Positions 9,218-17,517 of a stretch of DNA of 42,411 bases are shown piece by piece (position 1 is the first letter of the stretch; each line of letters starts with the position of its first letter). The DNA lies in contig SYFY01000067.1 in NCBI GenBank assembly GCA_005799745.1, positions 1 to 42,411 of the forward strand. The letters run 5' to 3'. The stretch comes from Gammaproteobacteria bacterium (GTDB taxonomy: Bacteria; Pseudomonadota; Gammaproteobacteria; Pseudomonadales; Azotimanducaceae). A program made the translations under genes and the position numbers. The notes beneath the pieces were generated by a model. It was given only the letters and a program-made list of their open reading frames with translations. It did no database searches and was not told the origin of the DNA.

Positions 9218-9939
9218 GTTTTCAAGGAAAAAGGCGTGAAATCCGTTGAGCGATCGTAGTGATCGACGCCTTCAGCGCGCTTCAAGAAACCCACAACTTT
9301 GTAGGTGACCGGCGTGAAGAAGATTTCTACTCCTACTTTGAACATCCAGTTGAATGCCACCACAGCGACGAGCGTCGAAGTATCCCAAATTCCGTAAAAG
9401 GCGATAGGATAAAAAATCAGGCTATCAACACCTTGACCCACCGCGGTAGAACCAATGGTTCGCATCCACAGGTGCCTGCCCTCCGTCCAGACCTTCATCT
9501 TCGCCAGAACAAAACTGTTCACAAAGTCGCCGGCCCAGAACGCGATCATCGATCCGAGCACGATGCGCCAGGTGTTGCCGAACACCGTTTCAAGCGCGGG
9601 TTGAATCACCGTGTTAAATGGTTCGTTAGGGTCGGCTGGCATATTGATGACGATATAACTCATCACCGTTGCGAAGATCATTGCCCCAAAACCCGCCCAG
9701 ATGACCATGCGCGCGCGGGCATAACCGTACACCTCCGTGAGGATGTCACCAAAGATGTAGCTGATCGGAAAGAAGAGGTTGCCGGCGCCAAAGGTGATGC
9801 CGAAGAGGATGCACGTTTTGCCAGGGCCGATGAGGTTGGAGCAGAGGAGTACTGTGACAAAGCCGACCATGACAAGGTCGAAGTAGCGATAGTTACGTGG
9901 GTTGGTGATCGGCGCGCTTTGCACAGTATCGGTGGCCAT
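9214..9939 (-). CDS. Queuosine precursor transporter, VUT/YhhQ family (DUF165)
   Basis: Inner-membrane vitamin-uptake-type carrier for the queuosine precursors preQ0/preQ1, 241 residues with about six to seven hydrophobic helices. The conserved block FGAGNLFFPISYIFGDILTEVYGYARAR is diagnostic, as are FWAGDFVNSFVLAKMKVWTEGR and GSTAVGQGVDSLIFYPIAFYG. The ATG at 9939 has a GAGGA ribosome site six bases ahead. No preQ1 riboswitch is visible in the short upstream gap. It is convergent with motB, and the two stop codons overlap. Confidence 0.9.
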   Translation of the reverse strand: MATDTVQSAPITNPRNYRYFDLVMVGFVTVLLCSNLIGPGKTCILFGITFGAGNLFFPISYIFGDILTEVYGYARARMVIWAGFGAMIFATVMSYIVINMPADPNEPFNTVIQPALETVFGNTWRIVLGSMIAFWAGDFVNSFVLAKMKVWTEGRHLWMRTIGSTAVGQGVDSLIFYPIAFYGIWDTSTLVAVVAFNWMFKVGVEIFFTPVTYKVVGFLKRAEGVDHYDRSTDFTPFSLKT

Positions 9940-10007
9940 AGGGGTCCTCGAGTGACCGAGTAGAAGTGTGCCGGAATGTTACGTGAATGCGCTTTGGCCT
10001 GCGACAG

Positions 10008-10628
10008 TCAGCGCAACTGTGCCACCCCATGAATCATAAACGCCGCGATCTTCGGCCCCGGTACATAGCCAGTCGTTTTTTCGAGGATCGAAAACCCGGC
10101 ATCTGCAAGCATCTCATCCGCGCGTCTTGTCAGATGACATCCACCCCCGATGATCTTCCACAATGGCTCGACCCGCGATTGCCACTTGGCGATGCCCGCA
10201 TCATCGGATCGTCCATGTTCCACGAAGTAGAGTTCTCCTCCAGGTTTCAGCACACGTCGCATCTCGGAGATGGCGCGATAAGGATTGGGAATCGAGCAGA
10301 GTGTCCAGGTACAGACGATGCTGTCGAAGCTGTTGTCGTCGGCAGGCAAGGACTCGCCTGATACCCCGATCACGTTGACTGGCTTGTTGAGATTGGCGGC
10401 GCGTTCCCGGGCGAGCTCATTGAGTTCAGCCGACGGGTCAACGCCGGTGATCGATATCACCTCGTCGGAGTAGTGAGGCAGGTTGAGCCCACTGCCAATA
10501 CCGATTTCGAGCACGTTGCCGCGTGCGCGTGGCACGTAACGACCACGCAGCTCGGTCATCGGCGGCTGGCTACAAGCACGGTCGATAAGCTTCGGCAGGA
10601 CGTTACGTTCGTACCAGTTCGCCACCAT
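10008..10628 (-). CDS. Class I SAM-dependent methyltransferase (UbiE/Methyltransf_11 type)
   Basis: 206 residues. Motif I is LEIGIGSGLNLPHY (Glu41-Gly47), followed by TGVDPSAELNELARERA for ribose binding and SFDSIVCTWTLCSIPNP as motif II. MRRVLKPGGELYFVEHGR is the post-II/III region. The protein resembles phosphatidylethanolamine N-methyltransferase/UbiE-like small methyltransferases with the sequence 'WQSRVEPLWKIIGGGCHLTRRADEML', but the acceptor cannot be named. It ends 68 bases before the upstream transporter start on the same strand and starts 22 bases after the CoA ligase stop, so the three minus-strand genes could share transcription. Confidence 0.85.
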   Translation of the reverse strand: MVANWYERNVLPKLIDRACSQPPMTELRGRYVPRARGNVLEIGIGSGLNLPHYSDEVISITGVDPSAELNELARERAANLNKPVNVIGVSGESLPADDNSFDSIVCTWTLCSIPNPYRAISEMRRVLKPGGELYFVEHGRSDDAGIAKWQSRVEPLWKIIGGGCHLTRRADEMLADAGFSILEKTTGYVPGPKIAAFMIHGVAQLR

Positions 10629-10650
10629 TCACCTCAAAGAGCGGATGCGC

Positions 10651-12210
10651 TCAGATCTTCCGTTCGCTGTTTTGCCAGTAACGATCACGCAGCAGCCGTT
10701 TGTACAACTTGCCGGTTTCGTGGCGCGGCATTTCTGTTTCGAAGTCGATGCTGCGCGGTGTTTTGTATCCGGCCAGTTTAGAACGCACCCACTGCATAAG
10801 TTCTTCGGCCAGGGCATCTCCTGCTAAGTTTCCGGCAGTCAATGTGACGGCAGCCTTCACTTCTTCACCAAACTCTTCGTTGGGAATGCCGAAGACGGCC
10901 GCATCCTGCACAGCGGGGTGCATCGCGAGCACACCTTCGATCTCCGCAGGGTAAATGTTCACGCCTCCGGAGATGATCATGTCGATCTTTCGATCCGAGA
11001 GGTAGAGATAACCGTCGATATCGAAGTAGCCGATGTCACCGAAGGTGAAGACGCCCGGTTCGAGGTGCGCGGCTTTCGTTTTCTCGGGAGCGTTGTGGTA
11101 TTCGAAGTCGGTACCCATGCGGTTCTTCACATAGATCTGACCGTGTTGTCCGGCAGGTAGAACCGAACCATCTTCGCCACGAATCGTGATCTCGACGAGT
11201 GCGGAAGGTTTACCGACGGTGCCTGGGCGCTGCATCCAGTCTTCTGCTGTCGCTATGCTGACGATGGAGCCTTCGGTGCTGCCGTAGTACTCACGCACCA
11301 CAGGACCCCACCAGTCGATCATCTGACGCTTCACTTCGTTGGGGCAGGGTGCTGCGCCGTGCCAAACCACCTGGAGTGATTCGCCTTGGTAAGTGCTGCG
11401 GTCTTTTTCGGAGAGACGCAGCAGGCGATGGAACTGCGTGGGCACGAGGTGAACGTTAGTGACCTTGTGCGCATCGATGAGCTTGAGCGTTTCTGCCGGA
11501 TCAAACTTGTGGCGCATCACCACCTGGCTGCCTGCAATAAGCGGCAGGAACGAGAACGCCCACTGGGCTGAGTGATAGACCGGACCACAGAGTAACGTCG
11601 TGCCGTCGGCGGGAATGTTGAGCATCACGGAAAGCCCCGCACCCATCATTTCCATCATGGCCAGTGGTCCACCGGGCTTCTGGTTAGAGGAGCGCACACC
11701 CTTGGGTCGCCCCGTTGTGCCGGAGGTGTAAAACATCGGGCCCCCGCTACCCTGACCGTCGGGTTCTGCGGCGCTGCCTTGGGCGCGCCAGTTCGCATAC
11801 TGGGTAAACTCGGTGTGCGGGCCGCGGATCTGAACGATGCGCTTGAGCCCACTCATGCCGTGGTTGTCGCGTGCGTCACGCGCGATATCGACAAAACGGT
11901 CTTCAACGAAACACACCTTCGCGCCTGAATCGGTCATCACGTAGGCGAGTTCATCCGCAGTGAAGTGCCAGTTGACGGGTACACACAAAAGTCCTGCGTG
12001 AGTTGCCGCCATCAGCACTTCGAAGTATTCGCGGCAGTTGCCGGCGAAGATCGCGATGACATCACCTGTGTTGATGCCATCGGCGCGCAGCTGATGAATG
12101 AGCCGGTTGGTGTTGTCATTGAGCACCGACCATGAGGTGGCGCCCCGTTCATCAACGACAGCGGTGTGCTCTGGATGGGCAGTGGCGTGTTTGTTGCAGA
12201 AGTAGGTCAT
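10651..12210 (-). CDS. AMP-forming acyl-CoA synthetase (class I adenylate-forming enzyme)
   Basis: 519 residues. FYTSGTTGRPKG (about 160-171) is the ATP P-loop, YYGSTEGS the adenine-binding motif, FGDIGYFDIDGYLYLSDRKIDMIISGG the hinge with catalytic linker, and ETGKLYKRLLRDRYW the C-terminal Lys motif. It is close in architecture to the ligase at 18632 (both share VPVN[WF]HxTADE.AY near residue 80), so the two may be paralogs. Members of this type often activate steroid side-chain or branched acids, but that is inference. A terminator at 12252-12278 separates it from the operon upstream. Confidence 0.92.
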   Translation of the reverse strand: MTYFCNKHATAHPEHTAVVDERGATSWSVLNDNTNRLIHQLRADGINTGDVIAIFAGNCREYFEVLMAATHAGLLCVPVNWHFTADELAYVMTDSGAKVCFVEDRFVDIARDARDNHGMSGLKRIVQIRGPHTEFTQYANWRAQGSAAEPDGQGSGGPMFYTSGTTGRPKGVRSSNQKPGGPLAMMEMMGAGLSVMLNIPADGTTLLCGPVYHSAQWAFSFLPLIAGSQVVMRHKFDPAETLKLIDAHKVTNVHLVPTQFHRLLRLSEKDRSTYQGESLQVVWHGAAPCPNEVKRQMIDWWGPVVREYYGSTEGSIVSIATAEDWMQRPGTVGKPSALVEITIRGEDGSVLPAGQHGQIYVKNRMGTDFEYHNAPEKTKAAHLEPGVFTFGDIGYFDIDGYLYLSDRKIDMIISGGVNIYPAEIEGVLAMHPAVQDAAVFGIPNEEFGEEVKAAVTLTAGNLAGDALAEELMQWVRSKLAGYKTPRSIDFETEMPRHETGKLYKRLLRDRYWQNSERKI

Positions 12211-12251
12211 TGCTTGATCCGCGTGGCCTTCTTTGTATTGTCTGAAAGAAG

Positions 12252-12278
12252 AACGGCGCCGTTAGGAGCGGCGCCGTT
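12252..12278 (-). terminator. Intrinsic terminator of the thiolase/dehydrogenase operon
   Basis: A 10-bp perfect stem, AACGGCGCCG with CGGCGCCGTT, around a 7-base loop. Read on the minus strand it is followed by CTTCTTTC. It lies 35 bases past the thiolase stop and 42 bases before the CoA ligase start. Confidence 0.8.
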
Positions 12279-12312
12279 TAGTGGAAAGGTCCTAACTACT
12301 GACCAGGTTTGA

Positions 12313-13455
12313 TCATCGCGACAGGATGGTCACACCTGACAGACCCGGTGCACCGTAAACGTGGGTATACCCCGTCTTTGGATTGTTCGGCACCTGACGC
12401 TTGCCGGCATCTCCCCTGAGTTGCAATGCGATTTCGTGCACCTGGCGAAGGCCCGATGCGCCGATGGGTTCACCATTGGCAAGACAACCGCCGTCAGTGT
12501 TCACCGGCAGTTTTCCGTTGATCTCGGTATGACCTTCACGCAACCACTTTTCTTGCTCGCCGTCTTTGCAGAAGCCGTTTTCCGACATGTGCATGATTTC
12601 AGCGCCAGACTCCGTGTCTTGCAGCTGGGCGACTTTAATGTCCTCTGGACCGATACCTGCGAATTCAAATGCGGCTTTGGACGCGCGTACGGTTGGGGAA
12701 TCAGCGCGGTTCAGCGCTTGCGCTTGCGTGAACACTTCGAAGGAACCGAAGTTGCGTGTCTTCACACTGACGGCTTTGAGGAAAACGGGCTTACGGGTGA
12801 TCTGACGCGCCTTTTCAGCGCTGCACAGAATCATGGCGCAGCCACCTTCCGCCGGTGAGCAGAACATGTACTTACGCAGTGGGTCACATACCATATCGGA
12901 GGTCGCCACTTCTTCGTAGGTGAACGCCTTCTTGCGCCAGGCATTCGGATTCAGTTCGCCGTTCTGGTAGTTCTTCACCGCCACCCGCACCAGGGCGTCG
13001 TTCGTGACACCAAAGTCGTGCATGTAGCGCTGGATCTTCATGCTGAAGAACTGCGGCGTGAGGGCCATGCCGATGTCGCCGTACCACTTGCCAAGGCCAC
13101 TGGCTTCGGGGTTCACGGTGAAGGCACCACGCGGGTGTTTGTCGAAGCCGACTGCCATGCCGATATCAAACATGCCCGACTGGATTGCCATGTAAGCGCT
13201 CTGCAGTGCCGAGCCGCCCGTCGCACAACCGTTGGCGACGTTGATGAACTGCAGTCCGGTGAGGCCGAGTTTCGAAACGAGTGCATCAGCGTTGCCCGCT
13301 GCGGCGCTGCCGCCGTAGGCGAACTGCATGTCGGACCAGTCGAGGCCGGCGTCTTCAAGCGCCTTGCGTGCCGCATAAGCGCCTTGTTCGAGACCGGTGA
13401 CACCGTCAGTGCGGCCAAAGGGATGGATGCCGAGACCAATGATTGCTACGTCCAC
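12313..13455 (-). CDS. Thiolase-fold lipid-transfer protein (SCP2/Ltp-type thiolase, possible aldolase)
   Basis: 380 residues, thiolase superfamily. The nucleophile-loop Cys is present in VANGCATGGSA (Cys77). The other classical catalytic elements have changed: the His of the HDxF motif is Gln in LQDTESGAE, the GHPxGATG loop reads GEPIGASG (328-334), and the C-terminal CGGGG motif reads YGAPGLSG. This pattern matches non-Claisen Ltp-type thiolases, some of which act as retro-aldolases with a DUF35 partner in steroid side-chain degradation. The DUF35 gene lies directly upstream (gap 46 bases). It is the last gene of the operon. A ribosome site AGGAGAAA precedes the ATG. Confidence 0.9.
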   Translation of the reverse strand: MDVAIIGLGIHPFGRTDGVTGLEQGAYAARKALEDAGLDWSDMQFAYGGSAAAGNADALVSKLGLTGLQFINVANGCATGGSALQSAYMAIQSGMFDIGMAVGFDKHPRGAFTVNPEASGLGKWYGDIGMALTPQFFSMKIQRYMHDFGVTNDALVRVAVKNYQNGELNPNAWRKKAFTYEEVATSDMVCDPLRKYMFCSPAEGGCAMILCSAEKARQITRKPVFLKAVSVKTRNFGSFEVFTQAQALNRADSPTVRASKAAFEFAGIGPEDIKVAQLQDTESGAEIMHMSENGFCKDGEQEKWLREGHTEINGKLPVNTDGGCLANGEPIGASGLRQVHEIALQLRGDAGKRQVPNNPKTGYTHVYGAPGLSGVTILSR

Positions 13456-13501
13456 GTGTTTCTCCTGTCTTTCGCTTAAGTCGGGTGCTTAAAGTTAACG
13501 A

Positions 13502-13945
13502 TTACAGCTCGTCGACCGGTTTAAAGAAGAACGCCACGACATCTTTACCGTTGCGTTTGATGTAATTCTCGACCACCAGCTCCATCTCCATGCCGATTTT
13601 GAGTTTCGACACGTCGTTGGTTTTGATACGCGTCTGCACTCGCGTTTGATCGGCCAGTTCAATGTAACCGACACCAAACGGCTTGAAGGTCTCCGGTGTT
13701 TCCGGGCCTTCATACGGCGGACGATTCGGCAAGAAGCCTTGAATGGTGAAGGTCCAGAGTTTGCCGCGGCGTTCAAGCTCGATGGTCTTGGTATCGGTGC
13801 TGGAACACGCTGGGCAGCTGTTCTGGGCTGGGAAGATCACGACGCCGCAGTTCTGGCATTTACTGCCCAGGAGGCGTGGATCGTTCGACGGCCACGTGAA
13901 GAGGCCGGGTGCGATGGGCTCGGTATTCGCGACGCTGGTCGCCAT
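13502..13945 (-). CDS. Zn-ribbon/OB-fold protein, DUF35 family (thiolase partner)
   Basis: 147 residues. The N-terminal zinc ribbon has four Cys at residues 30, 33, 44 and 47 (CQNC...CPAC); an OB-fold follows (GKLWTFTIQGFLPNRPPYEG, then PFGVGYIELADQTRVQTRI). DUF35 proteins form complexes with Ltp/SCP2-type thiolases, where they bind the CoA part of the substrate or shape the active site; ChsH2 with Ltp2 is the known case. Position immediately upstream of the thiolase supports the same partnership here. The protein should be cytoplasmic. Confidence 0.9.
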   Translation of the reverse strand: MATSVANTEPIAPGLFTWPSNDPRLLGSKCQNCGVVIFPAQNSCPACSSTDTKTIELERRGKLWTFTIQGFLPNRPPYEGPETPETFKPFGVGYIELADQTRVQTRIKTNDVSKLKIGMEMELVVENYIKRNGKDVVAFFFKPVDEL

Positions 13946-14000
13946 GTCCTCGTTCTCCCCGAATCAGTCAGTGTTGATGGTTCTACTCTAAATCAGGCGC

Positions 14001-15365
14001 TCAAACCAGCAGTCGGTACGGTGCCTCCAACAGGTTTTTCACGGTGCGCAGGAATTCTGCTGCGGGCGCACCATCCAGAACCCGATGGTCCCAGGTCAAC
14101 GACAACCGCATTGTTTGCGTCTTCACCGGCGTATTGCCATCCCAACGGATGTCATCACGAATACGGTTGACGCCGAGAATGCCGGCCTGTGGCGAGTTGA
14201 TGATTGGCGTGAAGGAATCGACACCAAACATGCCGAGGGCGGACACCGTGAATGTGCCACCTTGCATATCGTCGAGGCTGACTTTGTTGTTACGCACCGC
14301 TTCGGCCAGACGCGTTGTTTCTTTGGCGAGGGACTTGAAGCCACGCTCAGCGGCATCACGAACCACAGGCACCACCAGACCTTCAGGCAACGCGACGGCC
14401 ATACCGACATGAATGTCGCTGTGCAGCGTGATTTCGCTATCACCCCAGGAGGCGTTCATCAGAGGATGTTTTTCGAGGGCTTTGCCGACGGCGCGGATCA
14501 CGAGGTCAGTGTAGGTCGGCTTGATGCCTTCATCCTTCCATTCCTCCACCAGCTGCGTGCGCAGCTTGATGGCATCATCCATGTTCACGTCCATATCCAT
14601 GGTGAGCTGGGCCATGGACATGAGGCTGTCGTGCATACGCGACGCGATGGTCTTGCGCATGCCCTTAACCGGTACTGTTCGCACCGGACCAGCGGCTTTC
14701 GCAGGAGGCGCTTGGACCGCCGTAGCGTGACTCCGTGCGGAGGCTGTCTCGACGTCGTCTTTGGTGACACGGCCACCAGGCCCTGTGCCTTTAACGGTCG
14801 TGATATCCACACCAAGTTCGCGCGCGGTTTTGCGGGCGAGGGGTGAAGACGGACCACCGGCTGCGGTTTGTTCGAGGGAAGCGCGCTGCACATCGGCCTC
14901 GATGATGCGACCACCGGGACCTGTGCCACCAACATCGTTGATATCCACACCAAGCTCGCGGGCCAAACGACGAGCCGCAGGGGACGACAACAGTCGGCCA
15001 CCTTCTCCCATGGCTGACGCCGCGGTTGCAGTTGCTGCGACAGGCGCGGCGGCGATTGCTGCTGGCGCGTCGGCAACAGGTGCTGCTGCGCTGGTTGCGG
15101 CTGAACCAAAGTTATCGGGAATCGCTTCCCCATCAGCAAAGATGTAGCCGACGATGTCGCCGGGCTTCATGTTGATGCCTTCGCCGACCATGTGTTTGAC
15201 GATACCGGACGATTCCGCGTCGACGTCGAGGTTTACCTTCTCGGTTTCCAGGCGATAGAGAAGCTGGCCTTTTTCAACACGTGCACCGTCGGCGATATAC
15301 CACTCTTCGACGATGCCCTCGGTCATGTTCATGCCGACTTTGATGAGATAAATTTCCGCAGGCAT
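14001..15365 (-). CDS. Dihydrolipoamide acyltransferase (E2) with two E3-binding domains
   Basis: Core of a 2-oxoacid/acetoin-type dehydrogenase complex, 454 residues from ATG 15365 (a TTG 12 bases upstream is possible but would place the Shine-Dalgarno inside the gene). Residues 1-80 form a lipoyl domain with lipoyl Lys43 in ETEKVNLDV. An Ala/Pro linker follows. Two peripheral-subunit-binding domains then stand in tandem: about 126-162 and 173-207, each with ARELGVDI..V.GTGPGGR. The catalytic domain ends with DHRVLDG, His427 being the transacylase base. Most E2 proteins have one such binding domain. The E1 genes are two and three genes upstream; no E3 (dihydrolipoamide dehydrogenase) gene is in the window. 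Confidence 0.93.
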   Translation of the reverse strand: MPAEIYLIKVGMNMTEGIVEEWYIADGARVEKGQLLYRLETEKVNLDVDAESSGIVKHMVGEGINMKPGDIVGYIFADGEAIPDNFGSAATSAAAPVADAPAAIAAAPVAATATAASAMGEGGRLLSSPAARRLARELGVDINDVGGTGPGGRIIEADVQRASLEQTAAGGPSSPLARKTARELGVDITTVKGTGPGGRVTKDDVETASARSHATAVQAPPAKAAGPVRTVPVKGMRKTIASRMHDSLMSMAQLTMDMDVNMDDAIKLRTQLVEEWKDEGIKPTYTDLVIRAVGKALEKHPLMNASWGDSEITLHSDIHVGMAVALPEGLVVPVVRDAAERGFKSLAKETTRLAEAVRNNKVSLDDMQGGTFTVSALGMFGVDSFTPIINSPQAGILGVNRIRDDIRWDGNTPVKTQTMRLSLTWDHRVLDGAPAAEFLRTVKNLLEAPYRLLV

Positions 15366-15440
15366 TACCTTCCCCAATCTCTGATGTTGTTCATGCTAAT
15401 CGCTGCGTCTCCCCGCACAAAATCGAAGTGCACCGACCAA

Positions 15441-16424
15441 CTACGTATTGGTAACAAACAGTCCATGCTCAGCTGCACGCTGTAACGTCAGCGGCACATC
15501 GATTACTTTCGGCCCCGTGCGATTCACCGTAAGCCACGCTTTCTGTCCCGGCAACAACCGTCGTTCCCGTTCGCCATCAAAGGCGAGTACCCCAGGACCT
15601 TCAACAACGACCTCTTCCGCAAAGTTCACGAGTCGATGGGACTCGATGCCGACTTCACGGTAATAACCCGGCGCGATAGGCGCATTAAGTCGGAGCGCAG
15701 CGCTCGGGCTCAAGTTGAGCAACAGCGCAAAATGCTCTCGATTTGAGAGCGGTTTGAGCAAACCACCGAGAGTTGTCATGCCGACCGCAGCCGGTTCTGC
15801 GCGTGTGAGCAGCGCCATCGACAACACCTCTGGATCGAGCATTGCACGAGCACCGACAAATCGTTCGAGGCACAGCACCGCATCAATCAGTGCGATGTCG
15901 TCGCGCTCACCCTCGATCATCACGTGAATGGTTTTCTGCTGCGTGGCGACCGTGCGCGGATCGACTTTCCCTGAAGCGATCAAGCCAGCAGCAGCGCCTG
16001 CAACAGTTGCCTCCGAGAGGATCGGAAAGACGTTGTTGGTACCGGTCGAGATCGGGATCAGAAACGGATCTTTCCAGCCGAGAGCAAAGGCGCGGTTGGT
16101 GCCATCACCACCGAGTGTGATCACCACATCGGCGCCAGCTTCTTTGAGTCCCCGTGCCGCATCGATGGTATCGAATGCTGACCGTGTATCCGCAGACGGC
16201 ATGCTCACCGCATCGGTGATGTGCTGTTCTTCGATGGCACCACGCACGATGCCGTGAGCATCGTCGTGATAGACGATCTTCACACCGCTGTGCTGGGTGG
16301 CGCCCACGAGAAGGCGGCGCACGATGGCCTGTTTCTCCTGGTTGTCGAAAACGGAGGCACGCGCGACAAGCCGGCGCACGTCCTTGCCGGACGAGGGATT
16401 CGCGACGATACCGAGTGTGCCCAT
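15441..16424 (-). CDS. ATP-NAD kinase/AcoX-like protein
   Basis: 327 residues, NAD-kinase/diacylglycerol-kinase fold. Phosphate-binding GGDGT is at 105-109 and the TGTNN motif at 127-131; the opening GIVANPSSGKDVRRLVARAS is typical of the AcoX group. acoX genes sit in acetoin-catabolism operons next to the E1 and E2 genes, where their role is still poorly defined. Here the gene lies between E1beta and E2, so gene order is E1alpha, E1beta, acoX-like, E2. Its kinase activity and substrate are unknown. Confidence 0.87.
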   Translation of the reverse strand: MGTLGIVANPSSGKDVRRLVARASVFDNQEKQAIVRRLLVGATQHSGVKIVYHDDAHGIVRGAIEEQHITDAVSMPSADTRSAFDTIDAARGLKEAGADVVITLGGDGTNRAFALGWKDPFLIPISTGTNNVFPILSEATVAGAAAGLIASGKVDPRTVATQQKTIHVMIEGERDDIALIDAVLCLERFVGARAMLDPEVLSMALLTRAEPAAVGMTTLGGLLKPLSNREHFALLLNLSPSAALRLNAPIAPGYYREVGIESHRLVNFAEEVVVEGPGVLAFDGERERRLLPGQKAWLTVNRTGPKVIDVPLTLQRAAEHGLFVTNT

Positions 16425-16488
16425 GTCTGGCTTGTTCTGATGAAGTGGAGAGCTGAAGGAGAGGCGACGCCCCTCCCCCTACGCCGCT

Positions 16489-17502
16489 CTAAAGGCCGAG
16501 CTGCGCCTTCACACCAGCGACGATGCTGTCGGCATTCGGCACATAGTGTTTTTCCAGTGCGGGGCTGAACGGTACCGGTGAGAACGGCGCGCCAACCCGA
16601 GCTACTGGAGCGTCGAGGTAATCGAACGCCAGCTCCTGGATTTGCGAGGCGATCTCGCCACCAAAACCCCCGAACCGTACGGCTTCGTGCACGATCATGC
16701 AGCGATGGGTCTTCTTCACCGACTGGATGACTGCAGGCAGATCTAACGGCTGCAAGGTGCGTGGATCGATCACTTCGGCATCGATACCAAAGGCCTTCAG
16801 CTTTTCAGCTGCAGCCTTGCACTCATGCACCATGCGGCCCCACGACACGATGGTGTAGTTGGTGCCGGGACGTACGATCTTGGCCTTGCCGAGTGGAACG
16901 GTGTAGGCGCCTTCGGGCACCTCACCTTTCATCGCCAGAGACATCTTGTTCAGCACCACGAATACGGGGTTGTCGTCCCGTGCCGCAGAGATGATCAGGC
17001 CTTTGGCATCGTAGGGATCACAGGCCATGGCGATCTTCACACCCGGCAAGTGGCAGAGCCAGGCCTCAAGGCTCTGGCTGTGCTGCGCCGCGAGGCTCGC
17101 ACCTGCACCGGCCATGGTGAGCACGGTCACCGGCAAGGTCGCGCGGCCTCCAAACATGTAACGCATCTTCGCCAACTGGTTGGCGATCTCGTCCATGCAC
17201 TCACCCATGAAGTCCATGAACATCAGGTCGATGACGGGACGGCATCCGGTCGCACCGGCACCGACGCCAAGACCGATGATGCCTTCTTCAGAAATGGGGG
17301 TATCGAACACCCGATCCGCGCCAAATTCTTTTTGCAGACCGTGGTAGTACCCGTAGACACCACCGGCACCGCCGACGTCTTCACCGGCAACAAAGGAATT
17401 GGGTTGTTCCTGCAGAACGATTCGGACCGCTTCGTTAATTGCCGCGACGTAAGTCAAGGTGCGGGCCTTATTCGCCACTGGGGTTGCAACTGCTTCAGCC
17501 AT
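16489..17502 (-). CDS. Thiamine-diphosphate dehydrogenase E1 component, beta subunit (AcoB/PdhB-like)
   Basis: 337 residues. Beta subunit of the E1 heterotetramer that decarboxylates a 2-oxoacid or cleaves acetoin. The thiamine-activating Glu is in DTPISEEGIIGLGVG (residues 72-73), the channel sequence is AQHSQSLEAWL, and the C-terminal domain has IDPRTLQPLD and HEAVRFGGFGGEIA. The ATG has an AGGAGAAA ribosome site, identical in form to that of the thiolase gene. It begins 15 bases after the alpha-subunit stop. Alpha/beta E1 with a neighbouring AcoX favours an acetoin-dehydrogenase-like rather than a housekeeping pyruvate complex. Confidence 0.93.
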   Translation of the reverse strand: MAEAVATPVANKARTLTYVAAINEAVRIVLQEQPNSFVAGEDVGGAGGVYGYYHGLQKEFGADRVFDTPISEEGIIGLGVGAGATGCRPVIDLMFMDFMGECMDEIANQLAKMRYMFGGRATLPVTVLTMAGAGASLAAQHSQSLEAWLCHLPGVKIAMACDPYDAKGLIISAARDDNPVFVVLNKMSLAMKGEVPEGAYTVPLGKAKIVRPGTNYTIVSWGRMVHECKAAAEKLKAFGIDAEVIDPRTLQPLDLPAVIQSVKKTHRCMIVHEAVRFGGFGGEIASQIQELAFDYLDAPVARVGAPFSPVPFSPALEKHYVPNADSIVAGVKAQLGL

Positions 17503-17517
17503 AGTGTTTCTCCTGCC

